Part shown: positions 1-8,627 of the stretch, one piece after another | Layout: the number at the start of each line of letters is the position of its first letter | Position numbering within the stretch: position 1 is the first letter of the stretch | NCBI GenBank assembly: GCA_947259005.1 | Contig: CAMYKP010000006.1 | Span: forward strand, 868,001-932,000 | Length of the DNA: 64,000 nucleotides | DNA from: an uncultured Parasphingopyxis sp. | GTDB taxonomy: Bacteria; Pseudomonadota; Alphaproteobacteria; Sphingomonadales; Sphingomonadaceae | Reading direction: 5' to 3' | Made by a program: the position numbers and the translations under genes | The notes under the pieces: generated by a model | What the model saw: only the letters and a program-made list of their open reading frames with translations | Told to the model about the DNA's origin: nothing | The model's database searches: none

Positions 1-779
1 CGCTTTTCGAGAAATGCATCGACGGCTTCCTCATGATCGCGGGTTTCATGGATAACCGCTTGGTAAGCCGCCGACAGCTCCAGTACATCGGAATAGCGCT
101 GGGCCTGCGCTTCCCGAAGCAGGCGCTTCGTGAGCCGCACTGCGCGGGGCGGATTTTCGGCGATTTTCTCTGCAATCCCCTTTGCCGCATCCAGCAACTG
201 ATCGTCCGCCACGACTTGCGAGAACAACCCCATTTCAAGACCCTTGGCGGCATCGAAACGCTCTCCTGTCAGGAACAGTTCGGCAGCTTTGGAATAACCG
301 AGAATCTGTTGCAGAGACCAGGCACCCCCATCCCCCGGAACAATCCCGACCTTGATGAAGCTGGCGGCGCATTTTGCGCTTTCGGCGGCAACCCTGACAT
401 CGCACAGGCAGGCAAGGTCGAGGCCCAGTCCGATCGCGTGGCCGTTCACGGCCGCGACAAGGGGAACATTGGTCGCCATGAAGGCACGGGTGATTTTCTG
501 CACGCCGCGCCGATAATTGTTCATCGTATCAACCGGGATGGGCATCCGGCCGATACCGGTTTTTTCTTTCATGCCCTTGAGGTTCCCGCCGGCACAGAAG
601 GCACGGCCGTTTCCCGTCAGGATGCCGACGCTGATTGAAGGATCGTCTTCCAGCGATTCGAGTGCAGCGATCACATCCGCACAATGCTCCAGCGTGCCGA
701 TGGCATTGAGCGTATCCGGGCTGTTGAGCCGCAATATGGCCACCCTTCCCGATTTCTCGACCTGTACAAAATCGCCCAT
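1..779 (-). CDS. Enoyl-CoA hydratase/isomerase family protein, 3' end outside window
   Basis: Reading the minus strand from an ATG at 779 gives about 259 residues of a crotonase-fold protein with no stop before the window edge, so the C-terminus is missing. Visible family features are the oxyanion-hole segment FCAGGNLKGM, the NGHAIGLGLDLACLCDVR stretch and GIVPGDGGAW. The usual second catalytic Glu of hydratases (in the PGAGG region) is Asp here and the first Glu is not evident, so hydratase activity is not certain; isomerase or another crotonase activity is possible. A good GAGGAGA ribosome site lies just upstream. It diverges from the acyl-CoA dehydrogenase operon starting at 915, suggesting joint work in acyl-CoA beta-oxidation in the cytoplasm. 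Confidence 0.9.
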   Translation of the reverse strand, partial: MGDFVQVEKSGRVAILRLNSPDTLNAIGTLEHCADVIAALESLEDDPSISVGILTGNGRAFCAGGNLKGMKEKTGIGRMPIPVDTMNNYRRGVQKITRAFMATNVPLVAAVNGHAIGLGLDLACLCDVRVAAESAKCAASFIKVGIVPGDGGAWSLQQILGYSKAAELFLTGERFDAAKGLEMGLFSQVVADDQLLDAAKGIAEKIAENPPRAVRLTKRLLREAQAQRYSDVLELSAAYQAVIHETRDHEEAVDAFLEK

Positions 780-914
780 CACATTCTCCTCGTCCGGGCG
801 GCCATAACCCGGTGTGCCCCAGTTCGCCATAGCATCGCCAAACCCCACTGCTTGTTTAGGTGAGCGTAGCAAAACTGCTTTGCCCGAAATGCTTTTCCCC
901 TTAAGCCATTCGCG

Positions 915-2054
915 ATGCAAAGCTTTGCCATTCACCCCTTCGAGACGCCCGATACGGCTGCAGACCTGCGGGCACAGGTGCGCAGGATCGTTTCGGAATG
1001 CGAAGCGGACTGGGATGCGACGGACCGCGCGAACAGCTGGTCCGTTGCTGATCCTGCTTTCAGCGCGCGCCTCGGCGACGAAGGTCTTGTCGGGATGATC
1101 TGGCCAAAGCGGTATGGCGGCCATGAACGCGATCCGCTGGAACGCAATATCGTTCTTGAGGAATTGCTCGCAGCCGGGGCACCGGTGGGTGCGCACTGGA
1201 TTGCCGATCGCCAGACCGGCCCGCTGCTACTGCGCTATGGAACGGAGGAGCAGCGCGAAAAATATTTGCCCGGAATGGCCGCCGGCCGGGCCTATGCCTG
1301 TATTGGCCTTAGCGAGCCGGGGGCGGGATCGGATCTGGCGGGAGTAAAGACCACCGCCCGCAAAACGGACTCCGGCTGGATCATCAATGGTCAGAAGGTC
1401 TGGACTACTGGAGCGCATATCGCGCATGCCATATTGGCCCTGGTTCGCACTGAACCGGAATCCGAGCGGCAGGCGGGGCTCAGCCAGTTGCTTTTCGATA
1501 TGGACACACCCGGGGTCATGGTGCGCCCGATCATCAATCTCGCCGGACAGCATGATTTCAACGAGGTTTTCTTCGAGGATGTCGAGGTACCGCACGATGC
1601 GCTTGTCGGTGAGGAAGGCAATGGCTGGCGGCAGGTGACTGCGGAACTTGCGCTCGAACGCTCAGGGCCGGAACGCTATCTTTCAAGCTATGCCCTGCTC
1701 CGTTATCTGATTGCGGAACAGGGCAGCGATAAGGCGATCCAGCCGCTGATCGGCAAGCTGGCAGCCGAACTGTGGACCCTGCGACAAATGTCGATGTCGA
1801 CGGCTGCCAAGCTGGCTCAGGGCGAGGACCCTGCCGGCGAAGCAGCCATCGTCAAGGATCTTGGCAACAGCTATGAGCAGCAGGTTCCGCTGGCCATTCA
1901 GGCCGTGCTGGATGCGGATTTTGACATGCATGACGGCAGCGATCTCGCGCGCACCCTCACCCTGTTGCTGCAAACCGCACCCAGCTTTTCCCTTCGCGGC
2001 GGAACGCGGGAAATTCTGCGCGGCATCATTGCACGGGGGCTTGGCCTCAGATGA
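915..2054 (+). CDS. Acyl-CoA dehydrogenase, full-length subunit
   Basis: A 379-residue FAD-dependent acyl-CoA dehydrogenase, normal length for the family. It shows the FAD/substrate motif LSEPGAGSDLAG, then the INGQKVWTTGA segment of the middle domain, and ends with RGGTREILRGIIARGLGLR, where the Glu of GTREI sits at the usual catalytic-base position. It would oxidise an acyl-CoA to the 2,3-enoyl-CoA and pass electrons to electron-transfer flavoprotein. Its stop overlaps the start of the next gene (ATGA), which encodes a shortened dehydrogenase; this arrangement resembles heteromeric FadE pairs of steroid side-chain catabolism in actinobacteria. The substrate cannot be read from sequence. Confidence 0.92.
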   Translation: MQSFAIHPFETPDTAADLRAQVRRIVSECEADWDATDRANSWSVADPAFSARLGDEGLVGMIWPKRYGGHERDPLERNIVLEELLAAGAPVGAHWIADRQTGPLLLRYGTEEQREKYLPGMAAGRAYACIGLSEPGAGSDLAGVKTTARKTDSGWIINGQKVWTTGAHIAHAILALVRTEPESERQAGLSQLLFDMDTPGVMVRPIINLAGQHDFNEVFFEDVEVPHDALVGEEGNGWRQVTAELALERSGPERYLSSYALLRYLIAEQGSDKAIQPLIGKLAAELWTLRQMSMSTAAKLAQGEDPAGEAAIVKDLGNSYEQQVPLAIQAVLDADFDMHDGSDLARTLTLLLQTAPSFSLRGGTREILRGIIARGLGLR

Positions 2055-2761
2055 GCGAGAACAGAAGCCTGCTTTGCGATACGGCGACAACCCTGCTCCG
2101 CGACGCCACGGACATCCACGCGCTGGAGGAAGCAGGATTTGCAACGCTTTTAGTTGGCGAGGCTGATGGCGGCTTTGGCGGCGACTGGGGCGATGTCTTC
2201 GCGGTATTAAGGATAGCCGGCTATGAGGGGTTCGATCTCGATATTGCCGGGCTGATCCTCGATCCAGTACCCGGGGACAGCCTGGAGCAGGGCGCCTTTG
2301 CAAAGGTCAGCCTTGCCGCCGGTGCGCTGGACCGGATTCTCGAAATGTCCATCGACTATGTGAACACGCGGGAACAATTTGGACGCCCGTTGGCCAAGTT
2401 TCAGGCAGTCCAGCAGTCGCTCGCGATTCTTGCCGTTGAGGCTGCGGCAGTGAATTCGGCTGGAGCCGGCGCAGCACTGGCATTCGATCATGGAGATGCG
2501 GCATTCGAGATAGCGGCCGCAAAAATGCGTACCAACCAGGCCATCGGGATCGGAACGGCGATCGCCCATCAGGCCCATGGCGCGATCGGCTTCACACAGG
2601 AATATCCGCTTCATCCCTTCACACGCCGACTGAACCAATGGCGTATGGAATTTGGCAATGACCGCTATTGGTCCGAAAAACTGGGCGCTGCAGTAGTCGA
2701 CCTAGGCGCGGATGGCCTGTGGGATGAAATCACCCGCCGCTCGGATCGGAACACGGGCTAA
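2051..2761 (+). CDS. Short acyl-CoA dehydrogenase-like protein lacking the middle domain
   Basis: Only 236 residues, against about 350-400 for the family. About 75 N-terminal residues are poorly conserved. They run almost directly into the C-terminal helical domain (VSLAAGALDRILEMSIDYV, then REQFGRPLAKFQAVQQSLA and HQAHGAIGFTQEYPLHP). The beta-barrel middle domain that normally carries part of the FAD and CoA pocket is absent. Translation is coupled to the upstream dehydrogenase by a four-base overlap, so it is probably the second subunit of a heteromer rather than an independent enzyme. No frameshift is visible and the frame is open throughout. Alternatively it is an internally deleted remnant. 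Confidence 0.8.
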   Translation: MSENRSLLCDTATTLLRDATDIHALEEAGFATLLVGEADGGFGGDWGDVFAVLRIAGYEGFDLDIAGLILDPVPGDSLEQGAFAKVSLAAGALDRILEMSIDYVNTREQFGRPLAKFQAVQQSLAILAVEAAAVNSAGAGAALAFDHGDAAFEIAAAKMRTNQAIGIGTAIAHQAHGAIGFTQEYPLHPFTRRLNQWRMEFGNDRYWSEKLGAAVVDLGADGLWDEITRRSDRNTG

Positions 2762-2820
2762 AATACAAGAACAATCCGAAGCAGCCGCCTGGATGCGCAG
2801 CCCGGACAAAGGAGAGAGAC

Positions 2821-3567
2821 GTGACTGACCTGGTTCTGCGCGAAGACCATAATGGCTGGACACTGCTGACGCTGAACCGTCCAGACAAGCTGAATGCGCT
2901 TACTGTCTCGATGTTCAGGGAACTCAGGCAGCACATTGCCGAACTGCGAAAGGATGAAAATATCGGATGCGTGGTTCTGCGCGGTGCAGGAAAATGTTTT
3001 TCGGCCGGGCACGACCTTGCCGACATCGCAGAAGGCGAAGCGGTGCCATCGCGCGGCTGGCATTCCGAAACCCTGAGGATGATGGAGAAGCTTCCCAAGC
3101 CCATCATCGCCGCCGTGCACGGCCATTGTTATACTGGCGCGTTGGAAGTGGCGCTCGCCGCCGATTTCATCATAGCCTCGGAGAGTGCGCGTTTCGGCGA
3201 TACGCATGCGAAATGGGCGCTGACCCCGATTTGGGGCATGAGCCAGCGCCTGCCGCGCCGGGTCGGGAGCGCGACGGCGAAGCGACTGATGTTCTCGGCG
3301 GACATGATCAACGCCGAGGAAGCGGTGCGGATCGGGCTTGCCGAATATGCCGTGCCGCAAGAAAATTTCGACGCAGAAATTGCGTCACTGGCGGAAAGGA
3401 TCGTGGCCAATTCCTCATTTTCCCACGCAGCCAACAAGCGATTGCTGGAAGCGACAGACAGCGATCCCCTGGATGCCGGTTTGCAATGGGAAGTGCAGGA
3501 AAATGAAGGTGCAGGGCCGGACATGCAGGTGCGAATTGCCGCGTTCACCGGGAAGGGCAAGGCATAA
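2821..3567 (+). CDS. Enoyl-CoA hydratase/isomerase family protein
   Basis: A 248-residue crotonase-superfamily protein starting with GTG behind a strong AAAGGAGAGAG ribosome site. The oxyanion-hole motif FSAGHDLADI and the VHGHCYTGALEVALAADF segment are clear. In the region that normally holds the two catalytic glutamates it reads FGDTHAKWALTPIWGMSQRL, with no obvious Glu, so it may be an isomerase or use a different chemistry from classical enoyl-CoA hydratase. It follows the dehydrogenase pair and overlaps the next gene by one base (TAATG), which places it in the same acyl-CoA degradation operon. Confidence 0.9.
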   Translation: MTDLVLREDHNGWTLLTLNRPDKLNALTVSMFRELRQHIAELRKDENIGCVVLRGAGKCFSAGHDLADIAEGEAVPSRGWHSETLRMMEKLPKPIIAAVHGHCYTGALEVALAADFIIASESARFGDTHAKWALTPIWGMSQRLPRRVGSATAKRLMFSADMINAEEAVRIGLAEYAVPQENFDAEIASLAERIVANSSFSHAANKRLLEATDSDPLDAGLQWEVQENEGAGPDMQVRIAAFTGKGKA

Positions 3568-4337
3568 TGAGCCGGCAGAACACCGAAGATGGCGTGCTGC
3601 TATTCGCTTTCACCTGCGGCCATATCACCCTGCCGATGGGTTTTTTCCTTGCCGGAGAACCGGGCAAGGTGAAGGTACCGGCCTGTTGCTATCTCATCGA
3701 TCACCCCAAAGGCCTCGCGATCTTCGACACAGGATTCTCTCCGCGCTTCACCGGCATGACGGAAGGCCTTGGAAAGATCGTGGACATGCCCGACGGCCAC
3801 AATATTGCCGATCGCCTGCGCGAGCTGGGCGTCGACCCGGAGCGGATTGAATGGGTCATCAATTCCCATCTCCACCTCGATCATGCCGGCGGTAACGCCT
3901 TGCTCCCCAACGCAACGATCCTCGTCCAACAGGGCGAATATGAATTCGGCATGGGCGGCGAGGACGGAGCCTATCACACCGTCGATTTCGATACTGGCCA
4001 GCCGTTCAGGCAAGTGTCGGGTGAACATGACCTTTTTGGCGACGGCACGGTAGTCCTTTTCCCCACCGCCGGGCACACGCCGGGGCACCAGTCCGTCCGC
4101 GTGACAACTTCGGATGGCCAGGCAGTTCTGGCTGGCGATTGCTGCAACATGCGGCGTTCGCTTGATGATATGCATCTTCCCGATCATGCCTGGAGCCTCG
4201 ATGCCTGTCGCGGTTCGCTTGAGACCCTTGCTGTACTCCGCCAGAAGGGCGCGCGGATTTTCTATGGCCATGACCCCGAATTCTGGGCAGGAATTCCGCA
4301 GTCCAAATCGCTGAAGATATATATGGTTGCCGACTGA
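3567..4337 (+). CDS. Metallo-beta-lactamase-fold hydrolase (AHL lactonase-like)
   Basis: A 256-residue metal-dependent hydrolase. The zinc motif HLHLDHAGG is present (His101, His103, Asp105, His106), followed by AGHTPGHQS and an AGDCCN aspartate. Its architecture matches the N-acyl-homoserine-lactonase-like branch of the superfamily, which includes lactonases and thioesterases. The start codon overlaps the stop of the preceding crotonase gene, so it belongs to the operon. A role in ring-lactone opening or CoA-thioester hydrolysis is an inference from context; the substrate is not known. Confidence 0.87.
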   Translation: MSRQNTEDGVLLFAFTCGHITLPMGFFLAGEPGKVKVPACCYLIDHPKGLAIFDTGFSPRFTGMTEGLGKIVDMPDGHNIADRLRELGVDPERIEWVINSHLHLDHAGGNALLPNATILVQQGEYEFGMGGEDGAYHTVDFDTGQPFRQVSGEHDLFGDGTVVLFPTAGHTPGHQSVRVTTSDGQAVLAGDCCNMRRSLDDMHLPDHAWSLDACRGSLETLAVLRQKGARIFYGHDPEFWAGIPQSKSLKIYMVAD

Positions 4338-4375
4338 CCGAGCCAGCCGGGATCAATCCGGAAGAGAGGGAGACG

Positions 4376-5173
4376 ATGGACCAGGCACAGGATTTTCGCC
4401 GGGAATGCGATGCGCTGAACCGCTTGCTTGCTCCGCTCGCCGAGACGGACTTTGCGCGCGCTACCGGCTTTAAGGGTTGGACGATCAACCAGATCCTGCG
4501 TCACCTTCACGTCTGGAACTATGCGGCAGACCTGTCTCTCACCGATGAGGACGCTTTCAAGACTTGGTTCAAGGATGCCAGTGGACCTATCAGCAGCGGG
4601 GGCATGCCGGCTTTCGAAGAAGCCTGGCTCGAAGGCCTATCCGGCACCGCGCTGCTTGCCACCTGGCGCGACTTCTATCCCGTCCTGAGCGACCATTTCT
4701 CGGACGTGGACCCCTCCAAACGCGTGGCCTGGGCCGGACCGAGCATGAGCGCACGATCATCCATCACTGCCCGGCTGATGGAAAGCTGGGCCCATGCCCA
4801 GGCCATTTATGACGAACTGGGCGTGGTTCGGGAGAATGCCGATCATATCCGCAATATCGCGGTGCTCGGGTTCAACACCTATGGCTGGACGTTCGCCAAC
4901 CGCACACTTCCGGTGCCGGAACCGCGCCCCCAGCTCATCCTCACGGCACCGTCGGGTGCAGTCTGGACATTTGGCGAGGAAGCGAGTGACGAGCGGATCG
5001 AAGGGCTGGCGGAGCAATTCTGCCAGGTGGTGACCCAGACCCGCAATATTGCCGATACCGCTCTTATGGTTTCCGGGCCGAATGCCAACCGGTGGATGAG
5101 CTTTGCGCAATGCTTTGCCGGCCCTCCCAATGATCCACCCGAGCCCGGCGAGCGATCCATTCGTACAGTCTGA
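4376..5173 (+). CDS. DinB-like/TIGR03084-type metal-binding protein
   Basis: A 265-residue protein whose N-terminal half resembles the DinB/maleylpyruvate-isomerase-like four-helix fold, with the typical GWTINQILRHLHVWNY segment containing histidines that could bind metal. The overall pattern fits the TIGR03084 family, which has no firmly established reaction; related folds act as thiol-dependent transferases or isomerases. An AGAGGGAG ribosome site precedes the ATG. It is the last gene of the acyl-CoA operon that begins at 915. The family assignment comes from memory of the pattern and was not searched. Confidence 0.75.
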   Translation: MDQAQDFRRECDALNRLLAPLAETDFARATGFKGWTINQILRHLHVWNYAADLSLTDEDAFKTWFKDASGPISSGGMPAFEEAWLEGLSGTALLATWRDFYPVLSDHFSDVDPSKRVAWAGPSMSARSSITARLMESWAHAQAIYDELGVVRENADHIRNIAVLGFNTYGWTFANRTLPVPEPRPQLILTAPSGAVWTFGEEASDERIEGLAEQFCQVVTQTRNIADTALMVSGPNANRWMSFAQCFAGPPNDPPEPGERSIRTV

Positions 5174-5296
5174 AGGGGTTAAGCTAAGGAAAAATTCCGG
5201 GGCGACAATCGTTCACACCATGGTTTCCTGCAGAATGCGGCCTCGCATCACCAGATTCTGGCCTTTGCTCAATGGCAGCCCGGAATGGAGCAGCGA

Positions 5297-5315
5297 TACC
5301 GTTAGTTGAACGGTA
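5297..5315. promoter_or_regulatory. Inverted repeat upstream of PepSY gene
   Basis: TACCGTT and AACGGTA form perfect 7-base arms around a 5-base centre, about 50 bases before the PepSY protein start. It could be an operator or a small hairpin. The 192-base gap between 5173 and 5366 otherwise shows nothing recognisable. Confidence 0.35.
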
Positions 5316-5365
5316 AACCCGGTGGATATTTCCCAAACCTCCAGCGCAACAAGGCTGAGCATCCG

Positions 5366-6166
5366 ATGCGTATCAAGCGCAAAATTATCCGCCTGCACCG
5401 ATGGCTTGGTATTGGCGCCACCATTTTCTGGCTGTGCCAGGCGATTACCGGGCTGGTTCTGGTGTTTCACTGGGAGATCGACGATGCGTTGTTGCCGGGG
5501 CCCCACAATGCGCCAGACTGGGCTTCCATCGAAGCCGTAACCGAAAGGCTGGCGCCTGCCGGTTCGGAAACCAGCATCTCGTCTATCTGGACATCGGCGA
5601 GCGGATCCGATCGCTTCGATATCTATCTTGACGGTCCGCAGGGTTCCTCGACCATCCGGATCGACGGCGAAGGCACGATACTGCGCGAACAGGCGGATGG
5701 TGAAAGGATCGCCAATGGCGCCTGGATCGGCACTCTCGTCAGCGTCCATCACAATTTCCTGGCAGGTGATCTTGGAGGCTGGATCGTCGGCGTGAGCGGA
5801 ATTTTGCTGATCTCCAATCTGGGTTTGGGGGTCGTGCAGGCCTGGCCTCGCCGGCGAAACTGGCGCCGCGCGTTATTGCCCCAACGAACCGGACCAAAGG
5901 CAGCGCGACGCTATGCATGGCACCGCGCAATTGGTTTCTGGGGAGCCATACCGGCACTCTTCTCGGTCGCGGTCGGGACCCTACTGGCATTAGAATCCGG
6001 CACGGCGCAGTTGCTTGGCGTTCAACCCCTCGAAACGCCGCTCGCCTATTCTGAAAGCCAGGGGTCTGTCGGCATGGCGGCCGCAACGCAGATTGCCCTC
6101 GCCGCCTTTCCCGACTCTCAGGTGTCGGGGATCGGCGTCCCTCCGAGCCGGTTCATCCTCAATTGA
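5366..6166 (+). CDS. PepSY-associated transmembrane protein, C-terminally truncated
   Basis: About 266 residues from the ATG at 5366, chosen because MRIKRKIIRLHRWLG is the usual N-terminus of the PepSY_TM family; an upstream in-frame start at 5306 is possible. Membrane helices are visible near residues 10-30, 130-155 and 190-210, with periplasmic PepSY-like sequence between the first two. The frame stops shortly after the third helix, within what should be the second PepSY region, and the usual last helix is missing. Family members often serve in siderophore or iron uptake, but no such partner is adjacent. It may be a decaying gene. Confidence 0.7.
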   Translation: MRIKRKIIRLHRWLGIGATIFWLCQAITGLVLVFHWEIDDALLPGPHNAPDWASIEAVTERLAPAGSETSISSIWTSASGSDRFDIYLDGPQGSSTIRIDGEGTILREQADGERIANGAWIGTLVSVHHNFLAGDLGGWIVGVSGILLISNLGLGVVQAWPRRRNWRRALLPQRTGPKAARRYAWHRAIGFWGAIPALFSVAVGTLLALESGTAQLLGVQPLETPLAYSESQGSVGMAAATQIALAAFPDSQVSGIGVPPSRFILN

Positions 6167-6206
6167 GCCACCCTGCCCCGTTTCCACTTTCTGAAGGATC
6201 ACCCTG

Positions 6207-7724
6207 ATGGCAAATCCCACGGGCGCGATGGACGCTGCTTTGGTCAGGATAACCAATATCAGCGATTTCATCTGGGGCGGCCTGTGGAATGGCGAGGAAG
6301 TCCTGCCGATCCCACCGCTGGCACTGATCCTGCTCGGCGCAGGCTTGTACATGATGGTGGGCCTGCGCTTCTATCCGCTGAGAAAATTGGGAAGCGCGCT
6401 GGCTGGGCTTTTCCGCAAGCAGGACGTCGGCGACAACCAGATATCGTCATTTGCCGCCCTGTCGACGGCATTGTCCGGCCAGGTCGGCACCGGCAATCTG
6501 GCCGGCGTAGCGACGGCGATCACATTGGGCGGCCCCGGTGCTATTTTCTGGATGTGGGTCACGGCCTTCTTTGGAATGGCGCTGGCTTTTGCCGAAGGTT
6601 CGCTGGCCATCCGTTTTCGCGAACCGGCGCCGGGCGGCGGATTGCGCGGTGGGCCGATGACCTATATCGAACAGGGGCTGGGCCCGCGCTGGGTATGGCT
6701 GGCTGTCCTGTTCAGCATCGGGGCGATGGCGTCTGCCCTGATCGGCGGCAACAGCATCCAGGCCAATACGTTTGGGGACTCCTTCCATGCACTGAGCGGC
6801 TGGGATGAACGCTGGGGCGGCGCGATTGCCGCCATCGGCGTGTTCGTCGTCATTATCGGCGGCATCCGGTCGATCGCACGAGTGGCCGAAACGATCGTCC
6901 CGCTCATGGCCGCCCTTTACATCCTGCCGGCGCTCGTCGCGCTGATCCTGCACGCCCCCCAGATTCCCGGGACCTTCGGCCTGATTTTCGATGGCGCCTT
7001 CTCCGTCCAATCGGCTTCGGGCGGATTTCTCGGTGCGGGCGTTATGATGGCCATCCGTGCCGGTGTGGCGCGGGGCCTTTTCTCCAATGAGGCCGGTCAG
7101 GGCACAACGCCCATGGCCCACGCCGTCGCCAGTACAAACGACCCGGAAGTCCGGGGCCGTTTCGCGATCGCAGACACCTTTATCGATACAATTGTTATCT
7201 GCACGATGACCGCGCTGGTCGTCCTGACGGTGACGGGAGACTTTACCGTATCCGATGCTACGGGCGCGCAGATAGCCGTGGACCATGCCTGGCAATCCGA
7301 TCTCGGTGGTTTCTCGATGACAGCCGGCGACTTTGCCGCGGCCTTCCCCATAGAACTGGCCGGCATCCCGATCGGGCTACTGATAATATCGCTCGTCCTG
7401 ATACTCTTTGTTTTCACAACCTTGATCGCATCGAGTTATTTCGGCGAGCGAGCCATCACCTTTCTCTACGGAAAACTTGCCGCGCCAACACCTGCAGGAG
7501 AGAAGAGACTGCATCTGTGCTGGCGACTGCTCTGGTGTATCGTCGTGTTTGTCGGATCCTTCCTTCCGCTCGAGATGGTCTGGCGTTTAGGCGACATTGC
7601 AGTGGCCGGAATGACCTTCCCGAATATCATCGCAATTATCGCACTATCCAGGATTGTGTTCCTGATCGGGAAATCGAGCCAATCCGTTGACGATTCGGAC
7701 GACCCTGTATCCGAAACGATCTGA
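6207..7724 (+). CDS. AGCS-family sodium:alanine/glycine symporter
   Basis: A 505-residue integral membrane protein with about ten hydrophobic helices. The family-typical N-terminal start (FIWGGLWNGEEVLPIPPLAL), the FAALSTALSGQVGTGNLAG region and FSNEAGQGTTPMAHA are all present. It should import alanine, glycine or a related small amino acid with sodium across the inner membrane. Its ATG lies 41 bases after the truncated PepSY gene, behind a GAAGGA ribosome site. The exact substrate cannot be assigned from sequence. Confidence 0.93.
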   Translation: MANPTGAMDAALVRITNISDFIWGGLWNGEEVLPIPPLALILLGAGLYMMVGLRFYPLRKLGSALAGLFRKQDVGDNQISSFAALSTALSGQVGTGNLAGVATAITLGGPGAIFWMWVTAFFGMALAFAEGSLAIRFREPAPGGGLRGGPMTYIEQGLGPRWVWLAVLFSIGAMASALIGGNSIQANTFGDSFHALSGWDERWGGAIAAIGVFVVIIGGIRSIARVAETIVPLMAALYILPALVALILHAPQIPGTFGLIFDGAFSVQSASGGFLGAGVMMAIRAGVARGLFSNEAGQGTTPMAHAVASTNDPEVRGRFAIADTFIDTIVICTMTALVVLTVTGDFTVSDATGAQIAVDHAWQSDLGGFSMTAGDFAAAFPIELAGIPIGLLIISLVLILFVFTTLIASSYFGERAITFLYGKLAAPTPAGEKRLHLCWRLLWCIVVFVGSFLPLEMVWRLGDIAVAGMTFPNIIAIIALSRIVFLIGKSSQSVDDSDDPVSETI

Positions 7725-7856
7725 TGCCGGGGAACCGCAACTGAACGGAAATCACCTCCGAAACCGAAGTTGGCGAGAAAATTTTCGCTCGCTCCCATTT
7801 TCGTTCCAAAGCCGTTAACGCTGCACCCGACTCGATCACAAAGGAGATTCTGCCCC

Positions 7857-8627
7857 ATGGACATTCCCCATTCGCTTGCTGGCCTAACCGTACTTGTCGC
7901 AGGCGCATCCTCGGGTATCGGGGCACATTTTGCCGAGCTGTTCGCGGCCGCCGGTGCCAATGTCGTGCTCGGAGCACGGCGGACCGACCGGACCGAGACG
8001 CTGGCGGGCGAATTGCGCAACGCAGATCACAGGGCGCTTGCCGTACCAATGGATGTGACGGACGAGAGCTCGGTGATTGCGGCCTATGATGCCGCCGAGG
8101 CCGAATTCGGCACTGTCGACGCGATTGTCGCCAATGCGGGAACGGCAGGCGGCGGGCGCTCGACCGATACCGATGCCGATCGGGTGCGTTCGGTAATCGA
8201 TACCAATCTGCTCGGCGTCTATCTAACAGCACGCGAGGGTGCAAAGCGGCTGATTGCCGATGGCAGTCGCGAAAAGGAGAATGGCCGGATCGTCCTGATC
8301 GGTTCGATCACTGCCGAAATGACGGGCCAGGGCGATGCAGCCTATGCGGCAACAAAAGCGGGCGTCGCGCATCTCGGAAAGCAATTTGCGCGCGAATGGG
8401 TGCGTCAGGGAATCAACGTGAACACCATCCAGCCCGGCTATATCCAGACCGAATTGTCCGGCGACTGGTTCGACACCGAAGGCGGCGAAGCGCAGATCGC
8501 AGGCTGGCATCGCCGCCGCTTGATGGATATCGACGCGCTCGACGATCTCATTCTCTATCTGTGTTCCAGCAGGTCGCGGTATGTGACCGGCGCAACCATC
8601 ACCATAGACGACGGACAAGCATTATGA
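7857..8627 (+). CDS. Short-chain dehydrogenase/reductase
   Basis: A 256-residue NAD(P)-dependent oxidoreductase. The start at 7857 is chosen for its AAAGGAG ribosome site; the frame is open further upstream. The cofactor motif GASSGIG follows the first strand, NAG lies in VANAGTAG, and YAATKAG holds the catalytic Tyr-xxx-Lys with Ser in GSITAEM upstream. The C-terminus ends VTGATITIDDGQAL, as in 3-oxoacyl reductase-like SDRs. It overlaps the next acyl-CoA dehydrogenase by four bases (ATGA), so the pair is co-translated and probably acts on the same acyl-CoA or hydroxyacyl-CoA substrate. Confidence 0.93.
   Translation: MDIPHSLAGLTVLVAGASSGIGAHFAELFAAAGANVVLGARRTDRTETLAGELRNADHRALAVPMDVTDESSVIAAYDAAEAEFGTVDAIVANAGTAGGGRSTDTDADRVRSVIDTNLLGVYLTAREGAKRLIADGSREKENGRIVLIGSITAEMTGQGDAAYAATKAGVAHLGKQFAREWVRQGINVNTIQPGYIQTELSGDWFDTEGGEAQIAGWHRRRLMDIDALDDLILYLCSSRSRYVTGATITIDDGQAL

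Noticed and set aside
7777-7786. GAAAATTTTC palindrome upstream of the SDR gene
   Set aside because: Short and AT-only core; too little to call an operator.
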